DNA of 64,000 nt from JANOMH01 sp031422295 (GTDB lineage Bacteria; Pseudomonadota; Alphaproteobacteria; Rhodobacterales; Rhodobacteraceae). A program made the translations under genes and the position numbers. The stretch spans positions 40,804 to 104,803 of the forward strand of contig JANOQM010000047.1 in the NCBI GenBank assembly GCA_031422295.1, given 5' to 3'. Numbering within the stretch: the stretch's first letter is position 1; each line of letters opens with the position of its first letter. This document shows, one piece after another, positions 16,256 through 24,949 of the stretch. The notes beneath the pieces are model-generated. The model searched no databases. It worked only from the letters and a program-made list of their open reading frames with translations, and was not told where the DNA came from.

Positions 16256-18520
16256 CTACGCGGCGGGCACGTAGGCCAACCGCTGCATTTGCCCGGCTTG
16301 ACCCAGTTTAATCATGTCGATCCGGCGTGGTAAATCGGCAAAGCGCAGGACAGGCCGGGCCGTTGGGCCATAGGCTGCTGCCGCACCATCCCGCGCCAAA
16401 GCGGGAAATTGCCGTGCCAGACTGACCAACGCTGCCGGGTCCAGCATCGCCAGCCCCCAGGAACCGGGATAAAAGCTTTCGCTCGGGGTGCCGTTGGCAT
16501 AGATAATCTGATGTCGCGCAAACATCAGATGAACATAGGTCACGTCCCGCAAGCCTTGGGCCAAACGCACCTGATTGCCCTCAAGCCGGGCCAGATGGGT
16601 GGCCCGTGCCAGCCCTTCGGACTGACCATGCCGGATCAGCACGCCATGCTGGGGCGATACCAGCAGGTCCCGGCCATTGCCGGTAAAGCCCTTGGTCAAC
16701 CGCACCGGGCGCAGGTCGGGCCGGGACAGCAGACCGACCGGGTCGAGGTACCGCGACGCGGCCCAAGCCACCGGTTGTAGCCCATTGTCCAGCGTGCTGA
16801 CCAGATCGCCGGGGCGCAAAGAGTCCACCGGCACCTCGCCCCGCGGCGTCAGGATCAATGTGCCTGCGGTAAAGCAGGGGATGCCCGCCGCGTGGCGCTG
16901 CTGGACGGTGGCCATCTGCGACGGCGACACCCCTTGCAGGACCAGCGTTTCGCCGCCCGGGAAGGTCAGTTTGGCATTGCCAAAGCCATCGTCGGTGACC
17001 ACGACATCCCGCGCTGTGACCGGGCCACCCTGCGCGTTTATGAGATTGCCGACATCAATCTGATCGTCGTATTGGCCATCGTTATCTGTGTCATTCAGGC
17101 TGAAGTCGGTGATGATATCGGCACCGCCGAAACGGTCCAGTGCGAAGCTGTCATTGCCCGCGCCGCCGGTCACAAGATCGTCGCCCGCCTCGCCCCGCAA
17201 TGTGTCGTTTCCGGCATCGCCAAAGATCGTATCGCCGCGCGCACCGCCGCTGATGACATCATTGCCGTCGCCACCATAGATCGTGTCATCGCTGAGCGCG
17301 CCGCCGGTGTCGGCAATGGTGTCATGGCCCGCGCCGCCATAGATGACATCGGTATTTTCGCCGCCATCAAGCGTGTCATTGCCGTCGCCAGCATTGACAG
17401 TATCCATCCCGGATCCGCCGTAAAGCTGGTCATCGCCAGCACCACCGTAAAGGCTGTCCTGACCGTCGCCGCCGGTGAGTATGTCGTTGCCGTCACCGCC
17501 ATACAGCGCATCTTCGCCGCTGCCGCCAGCGATTGAATCATTGCCAGCCTCGCCCGCGACACTGTCGTTGCCAGCGCCGCCGCTAACGATGTCGTTCCCT
17601 AGCCCACCGTAAATGACGTCATTGCCAGAACCGGCGAAAATCCGGTCATTGCCGTCGCCGCCGATGATACTGTCATTTCCGTCGCCACCATACAGCGTGT
17701 CGTTTCCGGCCGCTTCGGCGTTATAAGACCCGATCGTATCATCCCCGGCCCCGCCATAAACCGTATCATTGCCGGCATCGCCATTCAGCGTGTCATTGCC
17801 GCCGTCGCCAAACAGCGTGTCATGGCCTGCCCCGCCAAACACCGTGTCATTGCCATACCCTGCACGGACCGTGTCATGTCCGTCATCGCCGTAAACAACA
17901 TCATCGCCGTATTGCGACCGGATATCGTCGTCGCCCGACCCGCCGTAAACGGTGTCTTCCAATCCGGGTCCGTAGGAAATGCTTTGGTTCGGGCCACCGG
18001 TAATCGGTTCCAGAAAATAGCCATCGGGGTCTTTGAGGACAAAATTCTGGGTGGTTGTGGTGGATTTGACCAGGCTTTGGCCGGGCTGAATTGTGGCCAG
18101 ATAGACCTGATGACCATTGCCATCGATCCAGAACAGGTCAACCGGGCCATCGGCGTTGTTGTTGATTGTCAGGTTGGTCGCCGACCCGCCCGAGCCTGAC
18201 GCATAATTGGCTGTGTTCAGCCATTGGCCATCGCTGACAATCATATCATTGTCAGCACCGCCATACATCGTATCCTGACCCTGACCGCCGACCATCGTGT
18301 CATTGCCAGACCCGCCGTAAACGGTGTCATTGCCTTTTTCTGATGTCAGCGCATCATTGCCGGACCCGCCATACATGTCGTCATTGCCGGTGCCGCCATA
18401 GCCACCATCATTGCCGTCACCGCCGTAAAACGTGTCATTGCCAGCGCCCCCGTAGGACAAGTCATCGCCGCGGCCACCAGTCTGCGTATCATTGCCGGAT
18501 GTGCCGTTTAAGGTAGCCAT
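16256..18520 (-). CDS. RTX calcium-binding protein with VHL-like insert and C-terminal Hint domain
   Basis: A 754-residue protein; the ATG at 18520 is preferred because the sequence then begins ATLNGTSGNDTQTGG like its relatives. Residues 8–105 and about 180–480 are RTX nonapeptide repeats (GGxGNDxxx), which fold around calcium after type I secretion. Between them, residues about 113–172 form a non-repeat domain with NLTINNNADGPVDLFWID, YLATIQPGQS and DPDGYFLEPI, resembling the von Hippel-Lindau beta domain. A FALDRFGGADIITDFS module follows. From Cys549 (CFTAGTLILTPRGEVPVDSL) a Hint domain runs to the end, with SPQHGVLIRH. Probably secreted and self-cleaving. No type I secretion genes are adjacent. 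Confidence 0.88.
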   Translation of the reverse strand: MATLNGTSGNDTQTGGRGDDLSYGGAGNDTFYGGDGNDGGYGGTGNDDMYGGSGNDALTSEKGNDTVYGGSGNDTMVGGQGQDTMYGGADNDMIVSDGQWLNTANYASGSGGSATNLTINNNADGPVDLFWIDGNGHQVYLATIQPGQSLVKSTTTTQNFVLKDPDGYFLEPITGGPNQSISYGPGLEDTVYGGSGDDDIRSQYGDDVVYGDDGHDTVRAGYGNDTVFGGAGHDTLFGDGGNDTLNGDAGNDTVYGGAGDDTIGSYNAEAAGNDTLYGGDGNDSIIGGDGNDRIFAGSGNDVIYGGLGNDIVSGGAGNDSVAGEAGNDSIAGGSGEDALYGGDGNDILTGGDGQDSLYGGAGDDQLYGGSGMDTVNAGDGNDTLDGGENTDVIYGGAGHDTIADTGGALSDDTIYGGDGNDVISGGARGDTIFGDAGNDTLRGEAGDDLVTGGAGNDSFALDRFGGADIITDFSLNDTDNDGQYDDQIDVGNLINAQGGPVTARDVVVTDDGFGNAKLTFPGGETLVLQGVSPSQMATVQQRHAAGIPCFTAGTLILTPRGEVPVDSLRPGDLVSTLDNGLQPVAWAASRYLDPVGLLSRPDLRPVRLTKGFTGNGRDLLVSPQHGVLIRHGQSEGLARATHLARLEGNQVRLAQGLRDVTYVHLMFARHQIIYANGTPSESFYPGSWGLAMLDPAALVSLARQFPALARDGAAAAYGPTARPVLRFADLPRRIDMIKLGQAGQMQRLAYVPAA

Positions 18521-18732
18521 TGGTGATCCCCGAGTGGCAATGGGGCGACCACGGTGCAACGGGGCCAGCAGGCTGTTCGGGTTCAGCCTGCCGGTCCGGT
18601 TGATCCGGGCCCCCGGTCCAAACCATGGGTCCGGTTTAAGGCTGACGTGGCAAATGCCGGGTTAACCGCGACACAGCCAAGCATCTGGCATTTCTGCGAA
18701 ATACCGGACGAATTTGAATTTGTTTGGAAAAG

Positions 18733-18819
18733 TGGTGCGGATGAAAGGACTCGAACCTTCACGGGTATTACCCCACAGCGACCTCAACGCTGCGCGTCTA
18801 CCAATTCCGCCACATCCGC
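18733..18819 (-). tRNA. tRNA-Leu (anticodon GAG)
   Basis: On the minus strand the 87-base sequence has a GCGGATG/CATCCGC acceptor stem, discriminator A and encoded CCA. It has a D-arm with GGTAGACGC, an anticodon stem-loop CAGCGTTGAGGTCGCTG with GAG in the loop, a long variable arm typical of leucine, and a T-arm with GGTTCGAGTCC. It reads CUC/CUU codons. No sign of integration beside it. Confidence 0.97.
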
Positions 18820-18899
18820 ACGTGAACCTTAAGGGTAGGCAGCCGGGCATATAGACCAGCGTTGTGACGCTGCCAAGGGGGGAACGGCAGGTCTGGCTG

Positions 18900-19382
18900 T
18901 TACTGTGCCGGGGTCGCGCGATGGCGCTGCCAGATAATCACCGCCAGCAACAAGATTGCCATGCCGAAAAACCCGGTCCAGGGTGCTGCCCCGAATAAAA
19001 CATCGCTCATCCGCCGCCCCGGTAACATGGTGAATACCCCTGCGATCCCAATTGCATAGGTGTAGAGCGACAGCATGGTCTGGCGGTGCAGGCCGATCCG
19101 TCCGGCGCGGGCATGGGCCACGCCCTGCCATAGGCTGAACAGGGTCAGGACCGACAGGATATGAATGGGTGAGAACCGTCCAATCAGCCGGATATCGGTG
19201 ATCAGAAAGGAACTGAGCGCAGTGACGGCCATCGCCAATACCCACCCCCGGCCCAGCAGTTTATGCCAGATATCCCGGCTGCGCCGCAGCATCGCCAGCG
19301 GCCCGAGGATAAGCGCCAAGATCACCGCGATCACATGCAGCTGGATGATTGGCGGGGCGGTCAGAAGCGGGGCGAGGGTCAT
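18900..19382 (-). CDS. DUF2306-type four-helix membrane protein
   Basis: A 160-residue integral membrane protein with four hydrophobic helices and several conserved histidines (IIQLHVIAV, DIWHKLLGRGW, FSPIHILSV, GLHRQTML), the pattern of the DUF2306 family. Biochemical function is unknown; the histidines in helices suggest heme or metal binding. The start at 19382 was chosen over an upstream one because the upstream residues are not protein-like. It is transcribed divergently from the LytTR regulator at 19543 with a 160-base shared control region. Confidence 0.75.
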   Translation of the reverse strand: MTLAPLLTAPPIIQLHVIAVILALILGPLAMLRRSRDIWHKLLGRGWVLAMAVTALSSFLITDIRLIGRFSPIHILSVLTLFSLWQGVAHARAGRIGLHRQTMLSLYTYAIGIAGVFTMLPGRRMSDVLFGAAPWTGFFGMAILLLAVIIWQRHRATPAQ

Positions 19383-19542
19383 GGCAGAACGGTCCTTTTT
19401 GGGCTTGCGGGTTGGGCTGTGCGGGGCTTTGCAGTTTGGGGGGGCCATGGTATTGGCGGCCATTGCCCGGCATATTGCCGGACCCATGCCAAGGGCCGCC
19501 CGCCCGATCAACCGCCACTTCGTCAGACACAGGGTTTGCTGC

Positions 19543-20337
19543 GTGACCAACCGCCTCTCGTCATTCGCGCTGCGTCAGGCACGCGCCCATCTGGCGGCCC
19601 GCCCGGTGCTGCTAACGCTGGTGGGGGTGTCATTGGTGCTTGCGCTGTCCGGCCCGTTCCGCACCCTGGACCTGTTGGGCCCCGGCACCCGGGCAGTGTA
19701 TTGGACGGCTGTGGTCTTTGGCACCTATGCGACGGGCACGATGGTGATGGCGGTCTTGGGGCAATGGTCCCGGTTCAGCGGTTGGCCACGCGCATTGCGC
19801 ATCGCTGTTGGCGGGGTTCTGGTCGGGCTGGCTGTGGCGCTGATCCTGGTGCTGATCGACCGGCTGGTGCTGGGCCGCCCGCCCGATTCTGGCCCGGATG
19901 TGGTGCAACTGACCGCGATTGCGATCCTGATTTCGCTGTTTGTGGTGGCGGTGGGAATTTTGCAGGCGCGGTTGGAATTGCGGCCCGCTTTGCCCCGTCC
20001 GGTTTTGATCCTGGACCGGCTGCCCTTGGCCAAACGCGGCGCTTTGCTGTGTCTGTCAGTCGAGGATCATTATGTGCAGGTCACGACCGCTTTGGGCCGG
20101 GAGATGGTGCTGATGCGCCTTGGTGATGCGATCCGCGAGGCGGGCGATATGCCCGGATTGCAGGTGCATCGGTCGCATTGGGTGGCGCTGGCCGCCGTGC
20201 GCGATGTCCGGCGCACCGGCGAGACCGCTGTGCTGACCTTGACCAACGGTGTCGAAGTTCCGGTCAGCCGCCGGTATATCAGGGATTTGCGGCAGGCCGG
20301 GATTTTGCCGCTGCGCGCCGCGGACCGGGCCGCCTGA
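19543..20337 (+). CDS. Membrane-anchored LytTR-family transcriptional regulator
   Basis: A 264-residue protein: three or four transmembrane helices (VLLTLVGVSLVLALSG, AVYWTAVVFGTYATGTMVM, LVGLAVALILVLI, LTAIAILISLFVVAVG), then a C-terminal LytTR DNA-binding domain from about residue 165 (ALLCLSVEDHYVQVTT ... LQVHRSHWVALAAV ... VPVSRRYIRDLRQAG). The GTG start is favoured by AGGG eight bases upstream. The architecture implies a membrane sensor that binds DNA directly. The divergent DUF2306 gene is a plausible target, like many LytTR/membrane partner pairs. The stop overlaps the ATG of lipB by one base. Confidence 0.85.
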   Translation: MTNRLSSFALRQARAHLAARPVLLTLVGVSLVLALSGPFRTLDLLGPGTRAVYWTAVVFGTYATGTMVMAVLGQWSRFSGWPRALRIAVGGVLVGLAVALILVLIDRLVLGRPPDSGPDVVQLTAIAILISLFVVAVGILQARLELRPALPRPVLILDRLPLAKRGALLCLSVEDHYVQVTTALGREMVLMRLGDAIREAGDMPGLQVHRSHWVALAAVRDVRRTGETAVLTLTNGVEVPVSRRYIRDLRQAGILPLRAADRAA

Positions 20338-20999
20338 TGCCCCGGGCGGCTGTTGACTGGATCACCTCAGACGGGCTGACGGAGTATGCCGCCGCGTGTG
20401 AATTCATGGAGGCCCGGGCCGCAGCGATTGCCGCAGGCACCGCCCCCGAGGCGATCTGGCTGGTCGAACATCCGCCCATGTATACGGCTGGCACCTCGGC
20501 CAAACCCGCCGACCTGACCGACCCTGACCGCTTTGCGGTGCATATGTCCAAACGTGGCGGCCAATATACCTATCACGGCCCCGGACAAAGGGTGGCTTAT
20601 GTCATGCTGGATGTCGCTGCGCGCGGCCGTGATGTGCGCTGTTTTGTGCGCGATCTGGAGCGCTGGATCATTGCGGCATTGGCCGAATTTAACGTGACCG
20701 GCGAAATCCGGCCCGGTCGCGTCGGCGTCTGGGTGACCCGGCCGGACCGGCCTTTGCGCCCCGATGGCCAGATGCAGGAAGACAAGATTGCCGCCCTTGG
20801 CATCCGGTTGCGCAAATGGGTCAGCTTTCACGGACTGTCGATCAATGTGGACCCGGATCTGAGCCATTTCAGCGGCATCGTGCCGTGCGGGATCAGTGAC
20901 CACGGCGTGACCAGTCTGGTGGAGCTGGGCCTGCCGGTCAGCATGACGGATGTCGATGCCGCCCTGCGCCGCAGCTTTGACCAGGTTTTCGGCGGTTAG
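20337..20999 (+). CDS. lipB: Octanoyltransferase LipB
   Basis: A 220-residue octanoyl-[acyl-carrier-protein]:protein N-octanoyltransferase, first step of lipoate synthesis. Family motifs are intact: the WLVEHPPMYTAGTSA block, RGGQYTYHGPGQRVAY with the catalytic Lys region further on, KIAALGIRLRKWVSFHGLSINVDPDL, and the catalytic cysteine in IVPCGISDHGVTSL. It starts at TGATG with the LytTR stop, so it may be translated from the same transcript. Confidence 0.95.
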   Translation: MPRAAVDWITSDGLTEYAAACEFMEARAAAIAAGTAPEAIWLVEHPPMYTAGTSAKPADLTDPDRFAVHMSKRGGQYTYHGPGQRVAYVMLDVAARGRDVRCFVRDLERWIIAALAEFNVTGEIRPGRVGVWVTRPDRPLRPDGQMQEDKIAALGIRLRKWVSFHGLSINVDPDLSHFSGIVPCGISDHGVTSLVELGLPVSMTDVDAALRRSFDQVFGG

Positions 21000-21004
21000 G
21001 GCGG

Positions 21005-22276
21005 TTACGCCGCCTGTCGCAGTCGCAGATTGTCAAATGTAGCGCCCAACACATGGGCGGGCACTGGGCGGGCGAAATAATAACCTTGGAATTGTTTGCA
21101 GCCATGCCGGTGCAGATAGGCCACTTCCTGTGCGGTTTCGGTGCCTTCAGCCAAAACCCTGATCCCCAGACCCTGCCCCAGCGTCAGCAAAGCGGCGCAG
21201 ATCGCCTGCGCATCGGGGCTGGTGTGCACGTCGGTCACAAATTCCCGGTCGATCTTGAGAATATCGATCGGCAGTTGCCGCAGGGTGCGCAGGCTGGCGA
21301 AACCTGTGCCGAAATCATCCAGCGCGATCTGCACACCGGAATCGCGCAGTTGGGTCAGCAGGCGGCGGCTGTGGTCATAGTCCAGCAATGCCATGGTTTC
21401 GGTCAGTTCAATGACCAGCTGATCCGGGCGCAACCCGGCGGTGGCAATCGCATCGGCGATTTGCCAGCCCAAATCCTCGTTCATGAACTGTCCGGCACCC
21501 AGATTGACCGAAACCCGCATCTGCGGGTCCCATCCGGCGGCCTGCTGGCAGGCATTGCGCAGGACCCATAGCCCGATCGGTTCGATCAGCCCCGTCGCCT
21601 CGGCCAAGGGGATAAACCGGGCGGGGGCGACAAAGCCACGGCTGGGGCTGTTCCAGCGGATCAACGCCTCGGCCCCGACCGGCTGCCCCAGATCAAGATC
21701 CATGACCGGTTGATAATACAGTTCAAATTCCTCGTGCGCGATGGCGCTGCGCAGGTCTTGTTCCAGCACCAGCGGGTCATCGCCGGTATCGGGACCACTG
21801 CCGGAAAGTGCGGTAAAAGGGGCCGCAAACCTGCCGCCCTGACCGAAAGCGACAATCGGATGTTCATCGCCTAAATGTTCGGCCCGCAAGGCGATGACTT
21901 CGTCAATCACCCGCTGTGCATCGGTCATCAACCGCCCCGCCACATCGGTGAAATGGTCTGGCAAAGCCGCGGGCACATCGCCTTGTAACACCCGGCGCAG
22001 CGCCTGCCCCGTCAGGCTGACCGGGCGCAGCAACAGGTCAATGCCGATCACCGTGGCGATGGCCACGACAGCTGCACTGGCCATGGCCAGCACCGGTGCC
22101 CCCCAGGTCATGGGCGAGGTCACGGGCGAGGTCACGGGTAAAACCCCGCGGGCCATCAGCACCGCTATCACCATTGGCAAAGCCAGAATCCCAACCGCCG
22201 CCAGTGCCAATACCTTGGCACGGTAGCCCAGCCCGGTCAGTCGGGACAGACCGGCGTAAAACCAAAGCTGCGACAT
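21005..22276 (-). CDS. EAL-domain cyclic di-GMP phosphodiesterase
   Basis: A 423-residue membrane protein. Two hydrophobic helices (VLALAAVGILALPMVIAVLMA and PVLAMASAAVVAIATVIGIDLLL) bound a short periplasmic loop, then a HAMP-like linker and the EAL domain from about residue 165. The catalytic set is complete: EALIRW, the ELTET glutamate, ALDDFGTGFASL with the metal-binding aspartates, ILKIDREFV with the lysine, and VLAEGTET. No GGDEF domain accompanies it. It should hydrolyse c-di-GMP at the inner membrane. It converges with lipB with five bases between the stops. Confidence 0.93.
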   Translation of the reverse strand: MSQLWFYAGLSRLTGLGYRAKVLALAAVGILALPMVIAVLMARGVLPVTSPVTSPMTWGAPVLAMASAAVVAIATVIGIDLLLRPVSLTGQALRRVLQGDVPAALPDHFTDVAGRLMTDAQRVIDEVIALRAEHLGDEHPIVAFGQGGRFAAPFTALSGSGPDTGDDPLVLEQDLRSAIAHEEFELYYQPVMDLDLGQPVGAEALIRWNSPSRGFVAPARFIPLAEATGLIEPIGLWVLRNACQQAAGWDPQMRVSVNLGAGQFMNEDLGWQIADAIATAGLRPDQLVIELTETMALLDYDHSRRLLTQLRDSGVQIALDDFGTGFASLRTLRQLPIDILKIDREFVTDVHTSPDAQAICAALLTLGQGLGIRVLAEGTETAQEVAYLHRHGCKQFQGYYFARPVPAHVLGATFDNLRLRQAA

Positions 22277-22453
22277 GACCCATCCTCTCGTAGCGGCTGA
22301 TCCCTTGTGCTAAAGGGACAAGTCTTTCCAGCGGGTTAAGGAGTGGCGGCTGCGGGATAGGGCAATTGCTTCAAGTTTTAGGCAGAACCCGGATTATCCG
22401 CCCCCCCTGCGCCAATTTAACCCAGCGTGTCTGGCAGTTCGAATATTGCTCCC

Positions 22454-22482
22454 TTTACACTTACCGACTAGAACCGGATTAA
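22454..22482 (+). promoter_or_regulatory. Candidate promoter upstream of ctaD
   Basis: TTTACA at 22454–22459 and GATTAA at 22477–22482 are separated by 17 bases, about 70 bases before the ctaD start in an otherwise gene-free stretch (22277–22553). The -10 match is weak. Confidence 0.3.
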
Positions 22483-22553
22483 ATATGCGGGAGGTGGCTG
22501 TTTCATTTCGGCGCGCCCCTTGCAGTCCACAGTAGCCAGATCAGGAGAGCCAC

Positions 22554-24227
22554 ATGGCAGACGCCGCCATCCACGGCCACGACCAGCATGCAAGCCGGGG
22601 GTTTTTTACCCGCTGGTTCATGTCCACCAACCACAAAGATATCGGGGTTTTGTATCTCTTTACCTCGGGGATAGTGGGGTTCATTTCGGTTGCTTTCACC
22701 GTGTTCATGCGGATTGAGCTGATGGAACCGGGCGTGCAGCATATGTGTCTGGAGGGGTATCGGTTCCTGACTGACGCGGCACAGACCTGTAGTCCGAATG
22801 GCCATTTGTGGAACGTGCTGATCACCTATCACGGCGTTCTGATGATGTTCTTTGTGGTCATCCCGGCGCTGTTCGGCGGATTTGGCAATTATATCATGCC
22901 ATTGCAGATTGGTGCGCCGGATATGGCGTTTCCGCGGATGAATAACCTGTCCTATTGGATGTTCGTCGCAGGAACTGCGCTGGGTGTCGCCTCGATGCTG
23001 GCGCCGGGCGGCAACGGTCTGCAAGGGTCGGGCGTGGGCTGGGTGCTGTATCCGCCGCTGTCGACCCAAGAGGGCGGGATTTCCATGGATCTGGCGATTT
23101 TCGCCGTGCACCTGTCGGGCGCCTCGTCGATTCTGGGTGCGATCAATATGATCACCACGATCCTGAACATGCGCGCGCCGGGCATGACGATGCACAAGAT
23201 GCCGTTGTTTGCCTGGTCAATCTTTGTGACTGCATGGCTGATCCTGCTGGCCCTGCCGGTCTTGGCCGGTGCGATCACCATGCTGCTGATGGATCGGCAA
23301 TTTGACACCGCGTTCTTTGACCCAAAAGGTGGTGGCGATCCGATCCTGTACCAGCATATCCTGTGGTTCTTTGGCCATCCGGAAGTGTATATCATCATCG
23401 TCCCCGGCTTTGGCATCATCAGCCATGTCATCGCCACCTTCAGCCGCAAGCCGATTTTTGGCTATCTGCCGATGGTTTATGCGATGGTTGCGATTGGCGC
23501 GCTGGGGTTCGTCGTCTGGGCGCACCATATGTACACAGTGGGTATGTCATTGACCCAGCAGAGTTATTTCATGATGGCGACGATGGTTATCGCGGTGCCG
23601 ACCGGGGTGAAGATCTTTAGCTGGATTGCAACTATGTGGGGTGGGTCGGTGGAACTTAAGACGCCGATGCTCTGGGCGTTTGGGTTCCTGTTCCTGTTCA
23701 CCGTCGGCGGGGTCACGGGTATCGTGCTGTCGCAGGCCGGGATCGACCGGGTTTATCATGACACCTATTACGTCGTGGCCCACTTTCACTATGTCATGAG
23801 TCTGGGTGCCGTGTTTGCGATCTTTGCAGGCATTTATTTCTACCTGCCCAAGATGTCGGGCCGGATGTATCCGGAATGGGCCGGCAAGCTGCATTTCTAC
23901 ACGATGTTCATCGGTGCGAACATCACCTTCTTTCCGCAGCATTTTCTGGGGCGGCAAGGGATGCCCCGCCGCTATATCGACTATCCGGAGGCATTTGCCT
24001 ATTGGAACTATATCTCGAGCCTCGGCGCGTTCCTGTCGTTTGCGTCGTTCTTGTTTTTCATCGGCGTGCTGTTTTACACCCTGTTCGCAGGCAAGCGCGT
24101 GACCGTGAACAACCCGTGGAACGAGTTTGCCGATACGCTGGAATGGACCCTACCCTGCCCACCGCCCGAACATACATTCGAGCAATTGCCCAAGCAGAGC
24201 GACTGGGACAAGGGCCATGCGCATTAA
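22554..24227 (+). CDS. ctaD: Cytochrome c oxidase subunit I (aa3 type)
   Basis: A 557-residue subunit with twelve hydrophobic helices and the heme/copper ligands in place: HGVLMMFFVVIPALFGGFGNY, WFFGHPEVYIIIVPGFG for the CuB histidine and cross-linked tyrosine, WAHHMYTVGM, and VVAHFHYVMSLGA for hemes a3 and a. It carries out O2 reduction and proton pumping in the aerobic respiratory chain. The gene stands alone, as is usual in Rhodobacteraceae, where subunits II and III are encoded elsewhere. Normally a DUF2244 gene follows directly; here another gene intervenes. Confidence 0.97.
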   Translation: MADAAIHGHDQHASRGFFTRWFMSTNHKDIGVLYLFTSGIVGFISVAFTVFMRIELMEPGVQHMCLEGYRFLTDAAQTCSPNGHLWNVLITYHGVLMMFFVVIPALFGGFGNYIMPLQIGAPDMAFPRMNNLSYWMFVAGTALGVASMLAPGGNGLQGSGVGWVLYPPLSTQEGGISMDLAIFAVHLSGASSILGAINMITTILNMRAPGMTMHKMPLFAWSIFVTAWLILLALPVLAGAITMLLMDRQFDTAFFDPKGGGDPILYQHILWFFGHPEVYIIIVPGFGIISHVIATFSRKPIFGYLPMVYAMVAIGALGFVVWAHHMYTVGMSLTQQSYFMMATMVIAVPTGVKIFSWIATMWGGSVELKTPMLWAFGFLFLFTVGGVTGIVLSQAGIDRVYHDTYYVVAHFHYVMSLGAVFAIFAGIYFYLPKMSGRMYPEWAGKLHFYTMFIGANITFFPQHFLGRQGMPRRYIDYPEAFAYWNYISSLGAFLSFASFLFFIGVLFYTLFAGKRVTVNNPWNEFADTLEWTLPCPPPEHTFEQLPKQSDWDKGHAH

Positions 24228-24246
24228 AGTAAGTGAAAACTACGGA

Positions 24247-24270
24247 AAGCCTCGAGGCAATTCGGGGCTT
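24247..24270 (+). terminator. Hairpin after ctaD, possible terminator
   Basis: AAGCCTCGA (24247–24255) and TCGGGGCTT (24262–24270) form a 9-bp stem with one G-U pair and a six-base loop, 20 bases after the ctaD stop. There is no U-run after it, so it may be a weak terminator or an mRNA-stabilising hairpin. Confidence 0.4.
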
Positions 24271-24343
24271 ACGCCTCTGTGCATTTGACTTGATCGGGAC
24301 CGTGATTAGGCTCGCTTGATTAGCTGTATCAAGGAGTTCAAGA

Positions 24344-24949
24344 ATGCAAACCAATGAAGTGCTAGCCGTCCGGGACGAAGTCTCGAAATTCTGGCATGAC
24401 CAAGTCAACGTGTGGACCAAGTTGACTCACTTCGGCTTCTCCACCGATGACCGATACACAGCCTTTTGTGTAGCAAAAGATTGGTTACAAGACACCGGCG
24501 AGGCCCTGCTATGCCATCGAAGAAAAGGGTTCAGTCCAGACCCGTATCAAGGCTACATTGAGTTCTGGGGGGTTCTGCAAGCGACCTTTGTCCAGCAAGA
24601 CGCTTTGGCTGAAATGCGCTATGCGGCGAGTGGCAAATGGCAGGGCGCGGAGACGATGGGCGGCCGCGGATGGAAGAGCCTGCGCGACCTGCGAAACCGG
24701 ATCGGGGGTCATCCGACGCGGAAAGATCGTGGAACCGACAAAAAAATGCTTCGCTCAGTGACAAGTCGGCAGACGATGACTTACGACGCCATTTCCGTCA
24801 TGTTCGATACAGACGGGAAGCGGTCACATGCGAACATCAATCTCGGAGAGATGATGGACGCATATGACAGGGAGGCAGTTGCTGAACTTCAGCGAGATTT
24901 TGAGCAATTGCAGACGTTGGTTTCCGCAGGTTTACCAGATGCCTTATGA
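24344..24949 (+). CDS. HEPN-like protein inserted between ctaD and DUF2244
   Basis: A 201-residue mostly helical protein with no signal or membrane segment. Residues 117–123 read R-N-R-I-G-G-H, matching the R-polar-x4-H RNase motif of HEPN domains, and lie in a predicted helix-turn (KSLRDLRNRIGGHPTRKD). AAGGAG is present before the ATG. The surrounding DNA is less GC-rich and uses codons unlike its neighbours, pointing to transfer. The gene splits the usual ctaD–DUF2244 pair and its end overlaps the DUF2244 start by 11 bases. HEPN proteins are often RNA-cleaving toxins or defence factors; no antitoxin partner is visible. Family assignment is tentative. Confidence 0.6.
   Translation: MQTNEVLAVRDEVSKFWHDQVNVWTKLTHFGFSTDDRYTAFCVAKDWLQDTGEALLCHRRKGFSPDPYQGYIEFWGVLQATFVQQDALAEMRYAASGKWQGAETMGGRGWKSLRDLRNRIGGHPTRKDRGTDKKMLRSVTSRQTMTYDAISVMFDTDGKRSHANINLGEMMDAYDREAVAELQRDFEQLQTLVSAGLPDAL

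Noticed and set aside
10540..18200. Several plus-strand frames of 100–300 residues across the pot operon and Hint genes
   Set aside because: All are complements of well-supported minus-strand genes.
16900..18500. Tandem repeats resembling a CRISPR array or satellite
   Set aside because: They are the DNA of RTX nonapeptide repeats (GGxGNDxxx) in one long open frame; there are no uniform spacers.
22299..22320. TCCCTT / AAGGGA hairpin downstream of lipB and upstream of the EAL gene start
   Set aside because: Short stem without U-run and far from gene ends; not enough to call a terminator.
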